A program made the translations under genes and the position numbers. The notes below the pieces were generated by a model that was not told the origin of the DNA, ran no database searches, and was given only the letters and a program-made list of their open reading frames with translations. Below are positions 29,622-41,767 of a stretch of DNA of 64,000 nucleotides, in pieces. The stretch is from an uncultured Craurococcus sp. (GTDB taxonomy: Bacteria; Pseudomonadota; Alphaproteobacteria; Acetobacterales; Acetobacteraceae). Positions within the stretch are counted from its first letter, which is position 1. Every line of letters starts with the position of its first letter. The stretch is taken from assembly GCA_902805545.1 (NCBI GenBank), contig CADCTD010000036.1, forward strand, positions 1 through 64,000. Reading direction: 5' to 3'.

Positions 29622-30335
29622 CTAGCGCCCCCGCGACCCACCCTCGACATGCGGCGCCGGCACGGGCGTGCCCGGCGGGGTGAGCTGGCGGGAGAGCGCG
29701 TTCAGGTCCTCCAGCTGGCGCCGCTCATGCTCCGGCGACCCGCTGACTCCCGCAGCCCGCTGCTGCTGCTCGACGCGGCCGCGGAGGCCAGCCGTCGGGT
29801 TCTGGCTCTGCTGACCCTGGTTCTGCTGGCCCTGGCTCTGCTGACCCTGGTTCTGCTGACCCTGGTTCTGCTGGCCCTGGTTCTGCCGGCCCTGGTTCTG
29901 CTGGCCCTGGTTCGCCTGGCCCTGCCCTTGCTGCCCCGGCGCATTGCCGACGCCTTGGTTGCCCTGGCTCTCACCCTGTTGGCCCTGCGGATTGCCGAAG
30001 CCCTGGTTCCCCTGACCCTGGCCGACACCGCCCTGGGCCCCGCCCGCAGTTCCGCCGGTCGCCCCGCTGCCGAGGTTGGCATTGCCCTGCTGGTTGCTGC
30101 CGCGCTGCCCCATGCTCTGGCCGGGCGCCCCGGTCGTCCCGCCGCCCATGCCGCCGCTCATGCCGCCACCGGCCGCTCCGCCAGCGCCACCGGCCGCTCC
30201 GCCGGCGCCACCCGCAGCACCGCCGCCGCTCCCACCGCCTCCGCCGCCCCCCTGGGCGAAGGCCGCCGGCCCGCTCAACAACGCAAGGCACGCTCCGATG
30301 GCGAGCCACCGGCTCCGGGAAGAGATCACAGGCAT
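29622..30335 (-). CDS. Secreted low-complexity protein: Gly-rich N-terminal half, Gln/Asn/Gly pentapeptide repeats
   Basis: Signal peptide MPVISSRSRWLAIGACLALLSGPAAFAQ, then poly-Gly/Ala and a GQQNQ repeat array. Start may be upstream at 30356. Confidence 0.65.
   Translation of the reverse strand: MPVISSRSRWLAIGACLALLSGPAAFAQGGGGGGGSGGGAAGGAGGAAGGAGGAAGGGMSGGMGGGTTGAPGQSMGQRGSNQQGNANLGSGATGGTAGGAQGGVGQGQGNQGFGNPQGQQGESQGNQGVGNAPGQQGQGQANQGQQNQGRQNQGQQNQGQQNQGQQSQGQQNQGQQSQNPTAGLRGRVEQQQRAAGVSGSPEHERRQLEDLNALSRQLTPPGTPVPAPHVEGGSRGR
29802..29921 (-). repeat. Tandem 15-bp coding repeat, eight units of GQ[QAR][NS]Q
   Basis: Read directly: GQANQ GQQNQ GRQNQ GQQNQ GQQNQ GQQSQ GQQNQ GQQSQ; DNA unit about CTGGTTCTGCTGACC/GGCC on the + strand. 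Confidence 0.9.
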
Positions 30336-30387
30336 GGGCTCGATCCTTGACCGCATGCCCGCCTCAACGCCGCCCGATGCCCGCCGT

Positions 30388-30756
30388 TCATGAACAGCCG
30401 TGCCGGTCCAGCCTCTCCCGCGCCAGCCGGGCCGAGAACCGCGCCCGGTCGAGGCCCCGCCGTACCCCATCGAGGCTATCCGCACCCCGCGCCGCCTCGG
30501 CCAACCCCGCCGCCTCCTGCGTATGGCCAGCCGCCTCCCCGCAGCCACACCCCCCGAGCCGCCCCGCCGCCTCGCCGAGCGACTGCGCCGCCCCCGCCGC
30601 CGCCGCCCGTCCTTCGAGCAGCGAGGGCGCCGCAACCCCTGCCCGCAGGCCTCCCTCCGCCCCGCGCAGCGCTTCCAGCCCGAGCCCCATGCCGCAGCCG
30701 CTGCGCTGCGCCGCCGCCGGCCCGGCGAGCAGCAGCAGGATCACCAGCGGAATCAC
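30388..30756 (-). CDS. Small predicted secreted Cys-containing protein of unknown function
   Basis: Putative GTG start gives [30 protein letters not shown] ... GGCGCGEAA ... RHGCS. 4-bp overlap with the upstream gene supports the start. Confidence 0.5.
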   Translation of the reverse strand: MIPLVILLLLAGPAAAQRSGCGMGLGLEALRGAEGGLRAGVAAPSLLEGRAAAAGAAQSLGEAAGRLGGCGCGEAAGHTQEAAGLAEAARGADSLDGVRRGLDRARFSARLARERLDRHGCS

Positions 30757-31405
30757 TCCCGCCAACCGCAGGCCTCCAGCGCCGCCCGCATGGGACCCGG
30801 CACCGGCGCGGTTGCCGCCACCGGCGGCTCCAGCGGCAGGACGATGGCCCGCGCCAGCAAGTGCAGCGCGCCTTCCCCGCCGCCATACCGCCCATCGCCG
30901 AGGATCGGGCAGCCAAGATGCGCGCAATGCACCCGGATCTGATGCGTCCGCCCGGTCCGCGGCGCGAGTTCCAGCCAGGCGAGGCCGGGCCCGCGCCCCA
31001 TCACCCGCCATGTCGTCCGCGCCGCCTGCCCGGCCGGGTCGACCGCCATCCACCAGCCATCCCGCGCGGTGCTGCGCTTCAGCAGCGGCGCGTCGACCTC
31101 GCCGGCCTCCTCGGCCGGCCCGCCCCGCACCACGGCCCAGTAGGTCTTGCGGACCCGCCCTTCGGCGAAGAGCGCCCCGAGCGCCGCCAGCGCCGGCTTC
31201 GTCCGCCCCAGAACCAGGCAGCCCGCCGTATCCTGGTCGAGCCGGTGCGCCGGCTGCGGCAGGCGCCGCTTGCCGAAGGCAAGCGCCGGCAGCCAGTCCT
31301 CGATCGAAGCGCCGCCCCGCGGCCCGGCATGCACCGGGATCCCCGCCGGCTTGTCGAGGATCAGCACCGCGTCGTCGCGGTGGAGCAGCCGCGCGGCCGG
31401 GTCGG

Positions 31406-31409
<4 letters not shown>
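30753..31409 (-). CDS. RluA-family pseudouridine synthase
   Basis: [61 protein letters not shown]. Start uncertain: a CTG overlapping the secA stop is the best-placed candidate. Confidence 0.85.
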
Positions 31410-34120
<2,711 letters not shown>

Positions 34121-34366
34121 GCGGACCTGGCTTCTCCGGGATGGCGCGCGGGGTGGCCGCGCGGGCCTCGGCGGTGGCGTGGCTCCGAGGGTCGCCGGAT
34201 GGGGCCGAGGCCGAGGCTTCGGGCAGCGTCCTTGGCACGACCTTGGGGCGCGACCCCGGCGCGCGGAACAGATAGGCAAGCGGCGCGTCCAGGTCAACGC
34301 TGGCGCGCTTGCCGCCCCATCCCGCATCCGGCATTGTCCGGCGCCCCTCCGGAGCCCCCCGACCGC

Positions 34367-35284
34367 ATGACCTTCCGCCCCTTCCTCCCGGCCGCCCTTC
34401 TTCTGCCCGTCGCCGCGCTCGCCCAGCCGGCTCCCCAGGCGGAAGACCCGGTCCTCGCCCGGGTGGACGGCACCCCGATCCGCCTCTCGGATGTGATGGC
34501 GACCGCCCAGGACGTCCTCCCCCCCGAGATGCGCGCCATGCCGGGCCCGGCACTCATGCAGATGCTCCCCCCGGAGGTCGCCCGCCAGCTCCTCGACCGC
34601 GCCGTGACCGAGCGGGTGCTGACAAACGCCGCCCGCTCGGCGGGCCTCGACAAGGATGCCGAGGTTCAGCGCCGCATCCGCCGAGCCGAGGAGCAGGAGC
34701 TGCAGCAGGCCTATCTCTCCCGCGAGGTGACGCCGGCCGTCACCGACGCCGCCATCCGTGCCCGCTACGACCAGGAGGCCGGCCGCCGCCAGGGCGAGGA
34801 GGAGGTGCAGGCCCGCCACGTCCTCGTCCAGACCGAGGCGGAGGCGAAGGCGGCGCTCGCCGAGCTCGCCGGCGGCGCCGATTTCGCCGATGTCGCCAAG
34901 CGCCGCTCCCGCGACCCGGGCGCGCAGAACGGCGGCGATCTCGGCTTCTTCAAGCGCGGCGACATGGTCCCGGAGTTCGCCGAGGCCGCCTTCGCCCTGC
35001 AGCCCGGCCAGACGAGCCCCGCCCCGGTCCGCAGCCCCTTCGGCTGGCACGTCATCAAGGTGGAGGAGCGCCGCTCCGCCCCGGTGCCGAGCTTCGAGGA
35101 GAGCCGCGCCCAGCTCCGCCAGAAGATGCTGGAGGAGCATGTGCAGCAGGTCGTCGCCCGCGCCCGCGATGCGGCGAAGGTGGAGCGCCTCGAACAGCCC
35201 GCCCCCTCGCTGCTCGACGGCGCAGCCCCGCCGGCTCCCACCGCGCCGGCCCGGCCCGCCGCCCCGCAACCCCAACGCCGCTGA
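34367..35284 (+). CDS. Parvulin-type (PpiC) peptidyl-prolyl isomerase
   Basis: Signal peptide; [65 protein letters not shown]. Confidence 0.93.
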   Translation: MTFRPFLPAALLLPVAALAQPAPQAEDPVLARVDGTPIRLSDVMATAQDVLPPEMRAMPGPALMQMLPPEVARQLLDRAVTERVLTNAARSAGLDKDAEVQRRIRRAEEQELQQAYLSREVTPAVTDAAIRARYDQEAGRRQGEEEVQARHVLVQTEAEAKAALAELAGGADFADVAKRRSRDPGAQNGGDLGFFKRGDMVPEFAEAAFALQPGQTSPAPVRSPFGWHVIKVEERRSAPVPSFEESRAQLRQKMLEEHVQQVVARARDAAKVERLEQPAPSLLDGAAPPAPTAPARPAAPQPQRR

Positions 35285-35300
35285 CAGAGAGCCTTCGTCC

Positions 35301-36536
35301 ATGGCCGGCCCGCTGCCCGTCTCCCCGCTTGCCCAACCGATGCCGGAGCTGCCGCCGGTCGCCGGCGTCAGCCTCGGCGTCATCGAGGCGGGCATCCGCT
35401 ACAAGGGCCGGGCCGACCTGACGATGCTGGAATTCGCCCCCGGCACCTCCGTCGCGGGCGTCTTCACCCGCAACCTCTGCCCGGGCGCGCCCATCGACTG
35501 GTGCCGCGCCGCCCTCAAGGCCGGCCGCGCCCGCGCCCTCGTCGTCAATGCCGGCAACGCCAACGTCTTCACCGGCAAGGCGGGCCGGGAGGCGACGGCC
35601 GCGACCGCTGAGGCCGCGGCGAAGCTGGTCGGCTGCAAGCCGCGCGAGGTCTTCCTCGCCAGCACCGGCGTCATCGGCGAGACCCTGCCGCATGAGCGCC
35701 TGACCGCAGCGCTCCCCGCCCTCCACGCCGCGCTCGCACCCGACCGCTGGCCCGACGCCGCGCGCGGGATCATGACGACCGATACCTTCCCCAAGGCCGC
35801 GCTCCGCACCGCGACCATCGGCGATGCGACGGTGACCATCGTCGGCATCGCCAAGGGCAGCGGCATGATCGCCCCCGACATGGCAACCATGCTGAGCTTC
35901 CTCGCGACCGACGCGAAGATCCCCGCCGCCGCCCTCCAGTCCCTGCTGTCGAAGGGCGTCGGGCGCTCCTTCAACTGCATCACGGTCGACAGCGACACCT
36001 CGACCAGCGACACCGTCCTGCTCTTCGCCACCGGCCAGGCGCGGCATCCGCGCGTGCCCGCCGAGGGCAGCGCCATCCTCCGTGACTTCGCCCGCGCCCT
36101 CGACGAGGTCCTGCTCGACCTCGCCCTCCAGGTCGCCCGGGACGGGGAGGGGGCGCAGAAGCTGATCCAGATCGACGTCACCGGCGCCGTCAGTGCCAGA
36201 TCCGCCCACCGCATCGCCATGGCGATCGCCAACTCGCCCCTGGTGAAGACCGCCATCGCCGGCGAGGACGCCAATTGGGGCCGCATCGTCATGGCCGTCG
36301 GCAAGTCCGGCGAGCCGGCCGACCGCGACAGGCTCGGCATCGCCGTCGGCGGCACCTGGATGGCGAAGGAGGGCGGCGTCGTCCCCGGCTATGACGAGGC
36401 CCCCGTCGTCGCCCATATGAAGGGCCGCGAGGTGGAGATCACCGTCGATATCGGCCTCGGCCGCGGCAAGGCCCGCGTCTGGACCTGCGACCTGACCCAC
36501 GGCTACATCGACATCAACGGCTCCTACCGGAGCTGA
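35301..36536 (+). CDS. argJ: Bifunctional glutamate N-acetyltransferase/ornithine acetyltransferase
   Basis: [56 protein letters not shown]. Confidence 0.97.
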   Translation: MAGPLPVSPLAQPMPELPPVAGVSLGVIEAGIRYKGRADLTMLEFAPGTSVAGVFTRNLCPGAPIDWCRAALKAGRARALVVNAGNANVFTGKAGREATAATAEAAAKLVGCKPREVFLASTGVIGETLPHERLTAALPALHAALAPDRWPDAARGIMTTDTFPKAALRTATIGDATVTIVGIAKGSGMIAPDMATMLSFLATDAKIPAAALQSLLSKGVGRSFNCITVDSDTSTSDTVLLFATGQARHPRVPAEGSAILRDFARALDEVLLDLALQVARDGEGAQKLIQIDVTGAVSARSAHRIAMAIANSPLVKTAIAGEDANWGRIVMAVGKSGEPADRDRLGIAVGGTWMAKEGGVVPGYDEAPVVAHMKGREVEITVDIGLGRGKARVWTCDLTHGYIDINGSYRS

Positions 36537-36723
36537 GGTTGCCCCTCGCCAGGGCCGGCCCATGGGCGGGTTGGACGCAGCAGGGCGGTGGGCGCTGCGA
36601 AACCCGGTTCCACCCTGCCGCAGACGCATTGTGCCGGGGCTCTCCTAGATCCCCGGCCACTTCAAGCCCGCCCTGAACTCCAGGCTGTTTTCAAGCTCTA
36701 ACCCGGCGCCGGCCCGCAGGACG

Positions 36724-37566
36724 TCAACCCACCCGCGCCGCGATCCGCCCGACCTCCGCGAGCACCGCACTCCGCTCCGCATTCGTCCCCCGTGCCCCGT
36801 CCAGATAGGCGGCGATGAGGATGGGCGCCCGCCCCGGCGGCCAGGCGATGGCGACGTCGCAGGTCGGCGCCAGCGGCGCCGGCCCCGTCCCCGTCTTGTC
36901 CCCGACCCGCCAGCCGGGCGGCAGGCCGGCCCGCAGCCGCGCATCGCCCGTCCGGCACCCGACCAGCCAGGCGACGAGCTGCTCCCGCGAGGCCGCCGAC
37001 AGCGCCTCGCCGAGCAGCAGCCGCTGCATCGTCCCGACCATGGCGAGCGGCGTCGTCGTATCCCGCTCGTCGCCTGCCGGCACGAGGTTCAAGTCCGGCT
37101 CCCACCGGTCGAGCCGCGTCATGGGGTCGCCGAGCCCGCGCAGCCATCCCGTCAGCCCCTCCGGCCCGCCGAAGCTGCCGAGCATGAGGTTGCCGGCCGT
37201 GTTGTCGCTGAGCGTCACCGCCGCGTCGCAGATCGCCCCCATGGTGAGGCCGCCGGCCTCCGCCCCCGGCCCGGTCGCCGGCGAATAGGGCACCAGCGCG
37301 TCCCGCCCATAGGCGATGTGCCGGTCGAGTCGCTCCTCGCCCCTGTCGACCCGCGCCAGCACCAGCCCGGCCGCGAGGAACTTGAAGGTACTGCAGAGCG
37401 CGAACCGCTCCTCCCCGCGATGCGTCATCATCCGCCCGCTGCCGCTATCGAGGATGGCGACGCCGAGCCGCCCACCCTGCCGCGCCTCGAGCGCCGCCAG
37501 GCCCTCCGCCGCCGCGGCCGGCATCGCCAGCACCGCCCCGCCGATCAGCACCGCCCTTCGCCTCAT
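36724..37566 (-). CDS. bla: Class A beta-lactamase
   Basis: CSTFKF (Ser70-X-X-Lys), SDN, RWEPDLN (Glu166/Asn170), VGDKTGTG (KTG). N-terminal MRRRAVLIGGAVLAMPAAAA signal peptide. Confidence 0.93.
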   Translation of the reverse strand: MRRRAVLIGGAVLAMPAAAAEGLAALEARQGGRLGVAILDSGSGRMMTHRGEERFALCSTFKFLAAGLVLARVDRGEERLDRHIAYGRDALVPYSPATGPGAEAGGLTMGAICDAAVTLSDNTAGNLMLGSFGGPEGLTGWLRGLGDPMTRLDRWEPDLNLVPAGDERDTTTPLAMVGTMQRLLLGEALSAASREQLVAWLVGCRTGDARLRAGLPPGWRVGDKTGTGPAPLAPTCDVAIAWPPGRAPILIAAYLDGARGTNAERSAVLAEVGRIAARVG

Positions 37567-38168
37567 CGCACATTCTCCCGCCCGTAGCGCCGTTCGAAGG
37601 CGGCAATCTCATCCTCCAGCGAGAGGGTCAACCCGATCTCGTCCACCCCCTCCAGCAGGCAATGCCGGGCGAAGGGATCGACCTCGAAGCCATGCACCGC
37701 GCCATCGGGGAAGGTGACCTCCAGCGCCCGCAGGTCGACGGTGACCTCGGCGCCCGGCGCCGCCTCGATCTGTGCGGTCAGCGCCGCCACCGCCTCCGCA
37801 GGCAGCACCACCGGCAGCAGGCCGTTCTTCATCCCGTTGCTGCGGAAGATGTCACCGAAACCGGGGGCGATCGCGCAGCGGAAGCCGGCATCGAAGAGCG
37901 CCCAGACCGCCGCCTCCCGCGAGGAGCCGCAGGCGAAATTCCGCCCCGCGACGATGATCCGCGCGCCCTGCCATTCCTCCCGGTTCAGCGGGAATTGCGG
38001 GTCCTGCGCCTCGCTCCCTGGCAGGCGCCGGGCATCGTGAAAGAGGAAGGCGCCATGGTCGACATCCCGCGGCCGGGAGAGGAAGCGTGCGGGGATGATC
38101 TGGTCGGTGTCGATGTTGGGCCGCGGCAGCGGCACCGCCGCCGAGGTGAGCCGGGTGAAGGCCTCCAT
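37563..38168 (-). CDS. leuD: 3-isopropylmalate dehydratase small subunit
   Basis: PRPNIDTDQIIPARFL; AGRNFACGSSREAAVWAL; FGDIFRSNGMKNGLLPV. Confidence 0.97.
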   Translation of the reverse strand: MEAFTRLTSAAVPLPRPNIDTDQIIPARFLSRPRDVDHGAFLFHDARRLPGSEAQDPQFPLNREEWQGARIIVAGRNFACGSSREAAVWALFDAGFRCAIAPGFGDIFRSNGMKNGLLPVVLPAEAVAALTAQIEAAPGAEVTVDLRALEVTFPDGAVHGFEVDPFARHCLLEGVDEIGLTLSLEDEIAAFERRYGRENVR

Positions 38169-38169
38169 C

Positions 38170-39585
38170 TCAGCCGCCCTCCGCCAGCAGCCGCCGCACA
38201 TCGGTGAAGTGGCCCGAGACCGCGGCGGCCGCTGCCATGGCCGGGCTGACGAGATGCGTCCGCGCCCCCGGCCCCTGCCGCCCCATGAAATTCCGGTTGC
38301 TGGTGGAGGCGACGCGGCTGCCCGGCCGGGCGATGTCCCCATTCATCCCGACGCACATGGAGCAGCCCGCCTCCCGCCAGGCGAAGCCGGCGCCGCGGAA
38401 GACCTCGTGCAGCCCCTCCGCCTCGGCCTGGCGCTTCACCGCCTCGCTCCCGGGGACGACCCAGGCCTCGACCCCCTCGGCAACCTGCCGACCGCGCGCG
38501 ACGGCGGCGGCGCTGCGCAGGTCCTCGATCCGCGAATTGGTGCAGGAGCCGATGAAGACCCGGTCGACCGGGAGCCCCTCCAGCCGCATTCCCGGGGCGA
38601 GGCCCATATAATCGAGCGTCCGGGCCATCACCTCCCGCCGCTCGGCATCGACAGATGCCTCGGGGCCCGGCACCACGCCGCCGATCGGCAGCGCCTCCTC
38701 CGGGCTGTTGCCCCAGGTGACCATCGGCTCGATGGCGCCGCCATCCAGCGCCACCTCGGCATCGAAGGCGGCGCCCGGGTCGCTCGGCAGCGCGCGCCAG
38801 CGGTCCAGCGCCGCCTCCCAGTCCTCCGGCACATAGGCGCGGCCGGCGAGATAGGCGAAGGCCGTCTCGTCCGGCGCCACCATCCCGGCCCGCCCGCCGG
38901 CCTCGATCGACATGTTGCAAAGCGTCAGCCGTCCCTCCATCGAGAGGCCGGTGATGGCGCTGCCGGCATATTCGATCACATGCCCGGTCGCCCCAGCCGC
39001 GCCGATCCGGGCGATGATCGCCAGGATCACGTCCTTGGCCGAGACGCCCGCGCCGAGCCGGCCACCGACCGTGATCCGCATGGTCTTCGGCTTGCGCTGC
39101 CAGAGCGTCTGCGTCGCCAGCACATGCGCGACCTCGGTGCTGCCGATGCCGAAGGCGAGCGCCCCGAGCGCCCCATGGGTGCTGGTATGGCTGTCGCCGC
39201 AGACGATCAGCATCTCCGGCTGGGAGAGGCCGAGCTCCGGCCCGATCACATGGACGATGCCCTGATCCGGCCCGCCCAGCCCGAAATGCCGGATGCCGTG
39301 CTCGGCGGCGTTGCGCTCCAGCAACTCGATCATGGCGCGGTGGCGCGGGTCGCGGATGTCGCCGAGGCGGCGGCTGTCGGTCGGGGCGTAGTGGTCGGGC
39401 ACGGTGAAGATCCGCTCCGGCGCGCGGGGCGCGAGGCCGCGCCGGCGCAGCGCCTCGAAGGCCGCGGCGCCGCCCTCATGCACCAGGTGACGGTCGACAT
39501 AGAGCAGGGTCTGTCCGTCCTCCCGCTCCAGGACGCGATGGCGCTCCCAGATCTTCTCGAACATCGTCCTCGGCGCGTCGGACAT
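38170..39585 (-). CDS. leuC: 3-isopropylmalate dehydratase large subunit
   Basis: [65 protein letters not shown]. Confidence 0.98.
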   Translation of the reverse strand: MSDAPRTMFEKIWERHRVLEREDGQTLLYVDRHLVHEGGAAAFEALRRRGLAPRAPERIFTVPDHYAPTDSRRLGDIRDPRHRAMIELLERNAAEHGIRHFGLGGPDQGIVHVIGPELGLSQPEMLIVCGDSHTSTHGALGALAFGIGSTEVAHVLATQTLWQRKPKTMRITVGGRLGAGVSAKDVILAIIARIGAAGATGHVIEYAGSAITGLSMEGRLTLCNMSIEAGGRAGMVAPDETAFAYLAGRAYVPEDWEAALDRWRALPSDPGAAFDAEVALDGGAIEPMVTWGNSPEEALPIGGVVPGPEASVDAERREVMARTLDYMGLAPGMRLEGLPVDRVFIGSCTNSRIEDLRSAAAVARGRQVAEGVEAWVVPGSEAVKRQAEAEGLHEVFRGAGFAWREAGCSMCVGMNGDIARPGSRVASTSNRNFMGRQGPGARTHLVSPAMAAAAAVSGHFTDVRRLLAEGG

Positions 39586-39605
39586 GCCTTCCTCCAGCCG
39601 CTTCG

Positions 39606-39687
39606 CGCCGATCCTGCGGCGGGGGAGGGATGCGGTCCAGTAGGGGCAGCCCTGCCGAGCCATCCCTTCCCCCCGCCGCCGATCCTG
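39606..39687. promoter_or_regulatory. Imperfect inverted repeat with 11-bp direct repeats in the leuC upstream region
   Basis: CGCCGATCCTG at 39606-39616 and 39677-39687. Arms CGGCGGGGGAGGGATG (39617-39632) and CATCCCTTCCCCCCGCCG (39661-39678) pair with one 2-nt bulge. Confidence 0.6.
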
Positions 39688-39734
39688 GCGATGCTGGGCC
39701 ACGGTCCCATCTGTTGACCTGGGACAATGGGGAA

Positions 39735-40946
39735 ATGCCCGCCATGCAGGCTGCCAGCTGGACCAGGCCGGAGAAGCGCTCGCTCATCCTCGTCTCGGGC
39801 GCGCATATGGTGAGCCATATCCACCAGCTCGTCCTGCCCCCGCTCTTCCCGCTGCTGCGGGACCGGCTCGACGTCTCCTTCGTCGAGCTGGCGCTGGCGC
39901 TGACCCTCTACAACATCGTCTCCGGCGTGACCCAGGCGCCGCTCGGCTATGCGGTGGACCGCTACGGCTCGCGCCGGGTGCTGGTGGCGGGGCTCTGCCT
40001 CGGCGCCCTCGCCCTCGTGCTGCTGGCGGCGATGCCGAGCTACCCGGTGCTGCTGGTCTCGGCCGCGCTGCTCGGCCTGGCGAACGCCGTCTACCACCCG
40101 GCGGATTACGAGATCCTCGGGCGCACCATCGGCGAGGCGCGGATCGGCCGCGCCTTCTCCATCCACACCTTCTCCGGCTATCTCGGCGGCGCGATGGCGC
40201 CGGCGCTGATGCTCGGCCTGTCGAGCCTCGCCGGGCTCGAGGTGGCGCTCGGCGCGGCCGGCGGGCTTGCGATCCTCGCCGCCCTGCCGCTCGCCTTCGC
40301 CAGGGACGAGGCGGCCGCACCCCGCGCCGCCGTCGCCAAGGCAGCCGAGGCGCCGGCCGGATCCGTGCTGACCCCGGCCGTCATCATGCTGACGGTCTTC
40401 TTCACCCTGCTCGCCCTCTCGCTCGGCGGGGTGCAGAATTTCTCGGTCGTCGCGCTGGTGAACGGCCGGGGCGTCGACTTCGCCGCCGCCAATGTCGCGC
40501 TCAGCGCCTTCCTGCTGCTGAGCGCCCTGGGCGTGCTCGCCGGCGGCATCATCGCCGACCGCACCACGCGCCATGGCGACGTGGCGGCCCTCGGCTTCGG
40601 CCTCACCGGGGCGCTGATTGCCGTGGTCGGGCTGGTGCCGCTCGGGCCGGTGGTGCTGGTGGGCGTGATGGGGCTCGCCGGCTTCTTCTCCGGCATGATC
40701 ATGCCCTCGCGGGACATGCTGGTGCGCGCCGCGGCGCCGCCCGGCGCCGTCGGGCGCGTCTTCGGCATCGTCACCACCGGCTTCAACATCGGCGGCGCGG
40801 TCGGGCCGATGATCTACGGCGCGCTGATGGACCACGGGCGGCCGCTGCTGGTCTTCGCCGCCTCGGTCTGCTTCATCCTGGCGACGATGGCGATGGCCTT
40901 CGTCGGCGAGCGCCGCTTCAAGCGGCCGGTGGCTACCGCCCGGTAA
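39735..40946 (+). CDS. MFS transporter (fosmidomycin-resistance-like)
   Basis: [62 protein letters not shown]. Confidence 0.85.
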   Translation: MPAMQAASWTRPEKRSLILVSGAHMVSHIHQLVLPPLFPLLRDRLDVSFVELALALTLYNIVSGVTQAPLGYAVDRYGSRRVLVAGLCLGALALVLLAAMPSYPVLLVSAALLGLANAVYHPADYEILGRTIGEARIGRAFSIHTFSGYLGGAMAPALMLGLSSLAGLEVALGAAGGLAILAALPLAFARDEAAAPRAAVAKAAEAPAGSVLTPAVIMLTVFFTLLALSLGGVQNFSVVALVNGRGVDFAAANVALSAFLLLSALGVLAGGIIADRTTRHGDVAALGFGLTGALIAVVGLVPLGPVVLVGVMGLAGFFSGMIMPSRDMLVRAAAPPGAVGRVFGIVTTGFNIGGAVGPMIYGALMDHGRPLLVFAASVCFILATMAMAFVGERRFKRPVATAR

Positions 40947-41712
40947 AGCTGGGCGCCCGGCGGCCGAGGAAGGCCGCCACCCCTTCGGCGAAATCCGCCG
41001 TGCCGGCGGAGGCGAGGAAGGCCTCCTCCTCCGCCTGGAGCTGGGTGCCGAGGTCGCGCCCGACGGAGGCACGGAACAGCGCCTTGGCCCGGCCGAAGGC
41101 CGCGGTCGGCCCGGCGGCGAGCTGCCGGGCCAGGGCCTCGGTCGCCGCCTCCAGCTCGGCGGCCGGCACCACGCGGTTGACCAGCCCGGCGGCGAGCGCC
41201 GCCCGCCCGTCCAGCTCATCGCCCAGCAGCGCCAGCCCCATCGCCCCGCGCAGGCCGAGCAGGCGCGGCAGGACCCAGCTCCCGCCGCAATCGGGCACGG
41301 TGCCGAGCTTGAGGTAGCCGAGGGCGAAGCGCGCATCCTCGGCCGCGATCACCAGGTCGGCGCCGAGGGCAAGCGACAGGCCGCCGCCCGCCGCCGCGCC
41401 CTGCACGCTGGCGAGGACGGGGACGGGAAGGGCGGCCAGCCCCGCCACCGCCTGATGCATCGGCTGCAGGATGTGGCGGATCTCGGCCAGGGCCTGCGGC
41501 CCCTCGAAGGCCGCGATGTCGCCGCCGGCCATGAAGGCCCGGCCGGCGCCGCAGAGCACCACGCAGCGGAGCTCGGGGTCCTGCGGCAGGGCGTCCACCG
41601 CCTCGCGCAGGCAGGCGGCCATGGCGGCATCGATGGCGTTCAGCCGGTCCGGCCGGTTGAAGCGGAGGCGGGTGATGGCGCCGGAGCGCTCGACGAGGAG
41701 GGGGTTCGGCAT
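40933..41712 (-). CDS. Enoyl-CoA hydratase/isomerase family protein
   Basis: [67 protein letters not shown]. Confidence 0.93.
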   Translation of the reverse strand: MPNPLLVERSGAITRLRFNRPDRLNAIDAAMAACLREAVDALPQDPELRCVVLCGAGRAFMAGGDIAAFEGPQALAEIRHILQPMHQAVAGLAALPVPVLASVQGAAAGGGLSLALGADLVIAAEDARFALGYLKLGTVPDCGGSWVLPRLLGLRGAMGLALLGDELDGRAALAAGLVNRVVPAAELEAATEALARQLAAGPTAAFGRAKALFRASVGRDLGTQLQAEEEAFLASAGTADFAEGVAAFLGRRAPSFTGR

Positions 41713-41767
41713 GGCGCAAGCCTGCACCGGGCCGGCGGACAAGGAAAGCCGCCCGCCCGGCTCGGCC

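Noticed and set aside
29802-29921. Possible CRISPR array from regular repeats
   Set aside because: Units are 15 bp, directly adjacent with no unique spacers, and in-frame within a coding gene.
29649-30350. + strand ORF rich in Leu/Val (LTLVLLALALLTLVLL...) resembling a membrane protein
   Set aside because: Artefact of reading the reverse complement of the GQQNQ coding repeat; the - strand has a signal peptide and sensible protein.
34121-35395. N-terminal extension of the 1329-aa secA frame
   Set aside because: SecA clearly begins at [11 protein letters not shown] (34120); the extension is antisense to the isomerase gene.
36537-36723. GC-rich partial inverted repeats between convergent argJ and bla
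   Set aside because: Arms are short and broken by bulges; no confident terminator could be defined by eye.
36724-37566. Carbapenemase-type signature in the beta-lactamase (Cys69)
   Set aside because: Cys69 is present, but the KTGTG motif gives Gly rather than Cys at position 238, so the KPC/SME-type Cys69-Cys238 disulfide is not supported.
40933-40946. 14-bp 3' overlap of convergent MFS and enoyl-CoA hydratase genes
   Set aside because: Short convergent overlaps are common in compact genomes (another occurs at 9922-9930); not evidence of a system.
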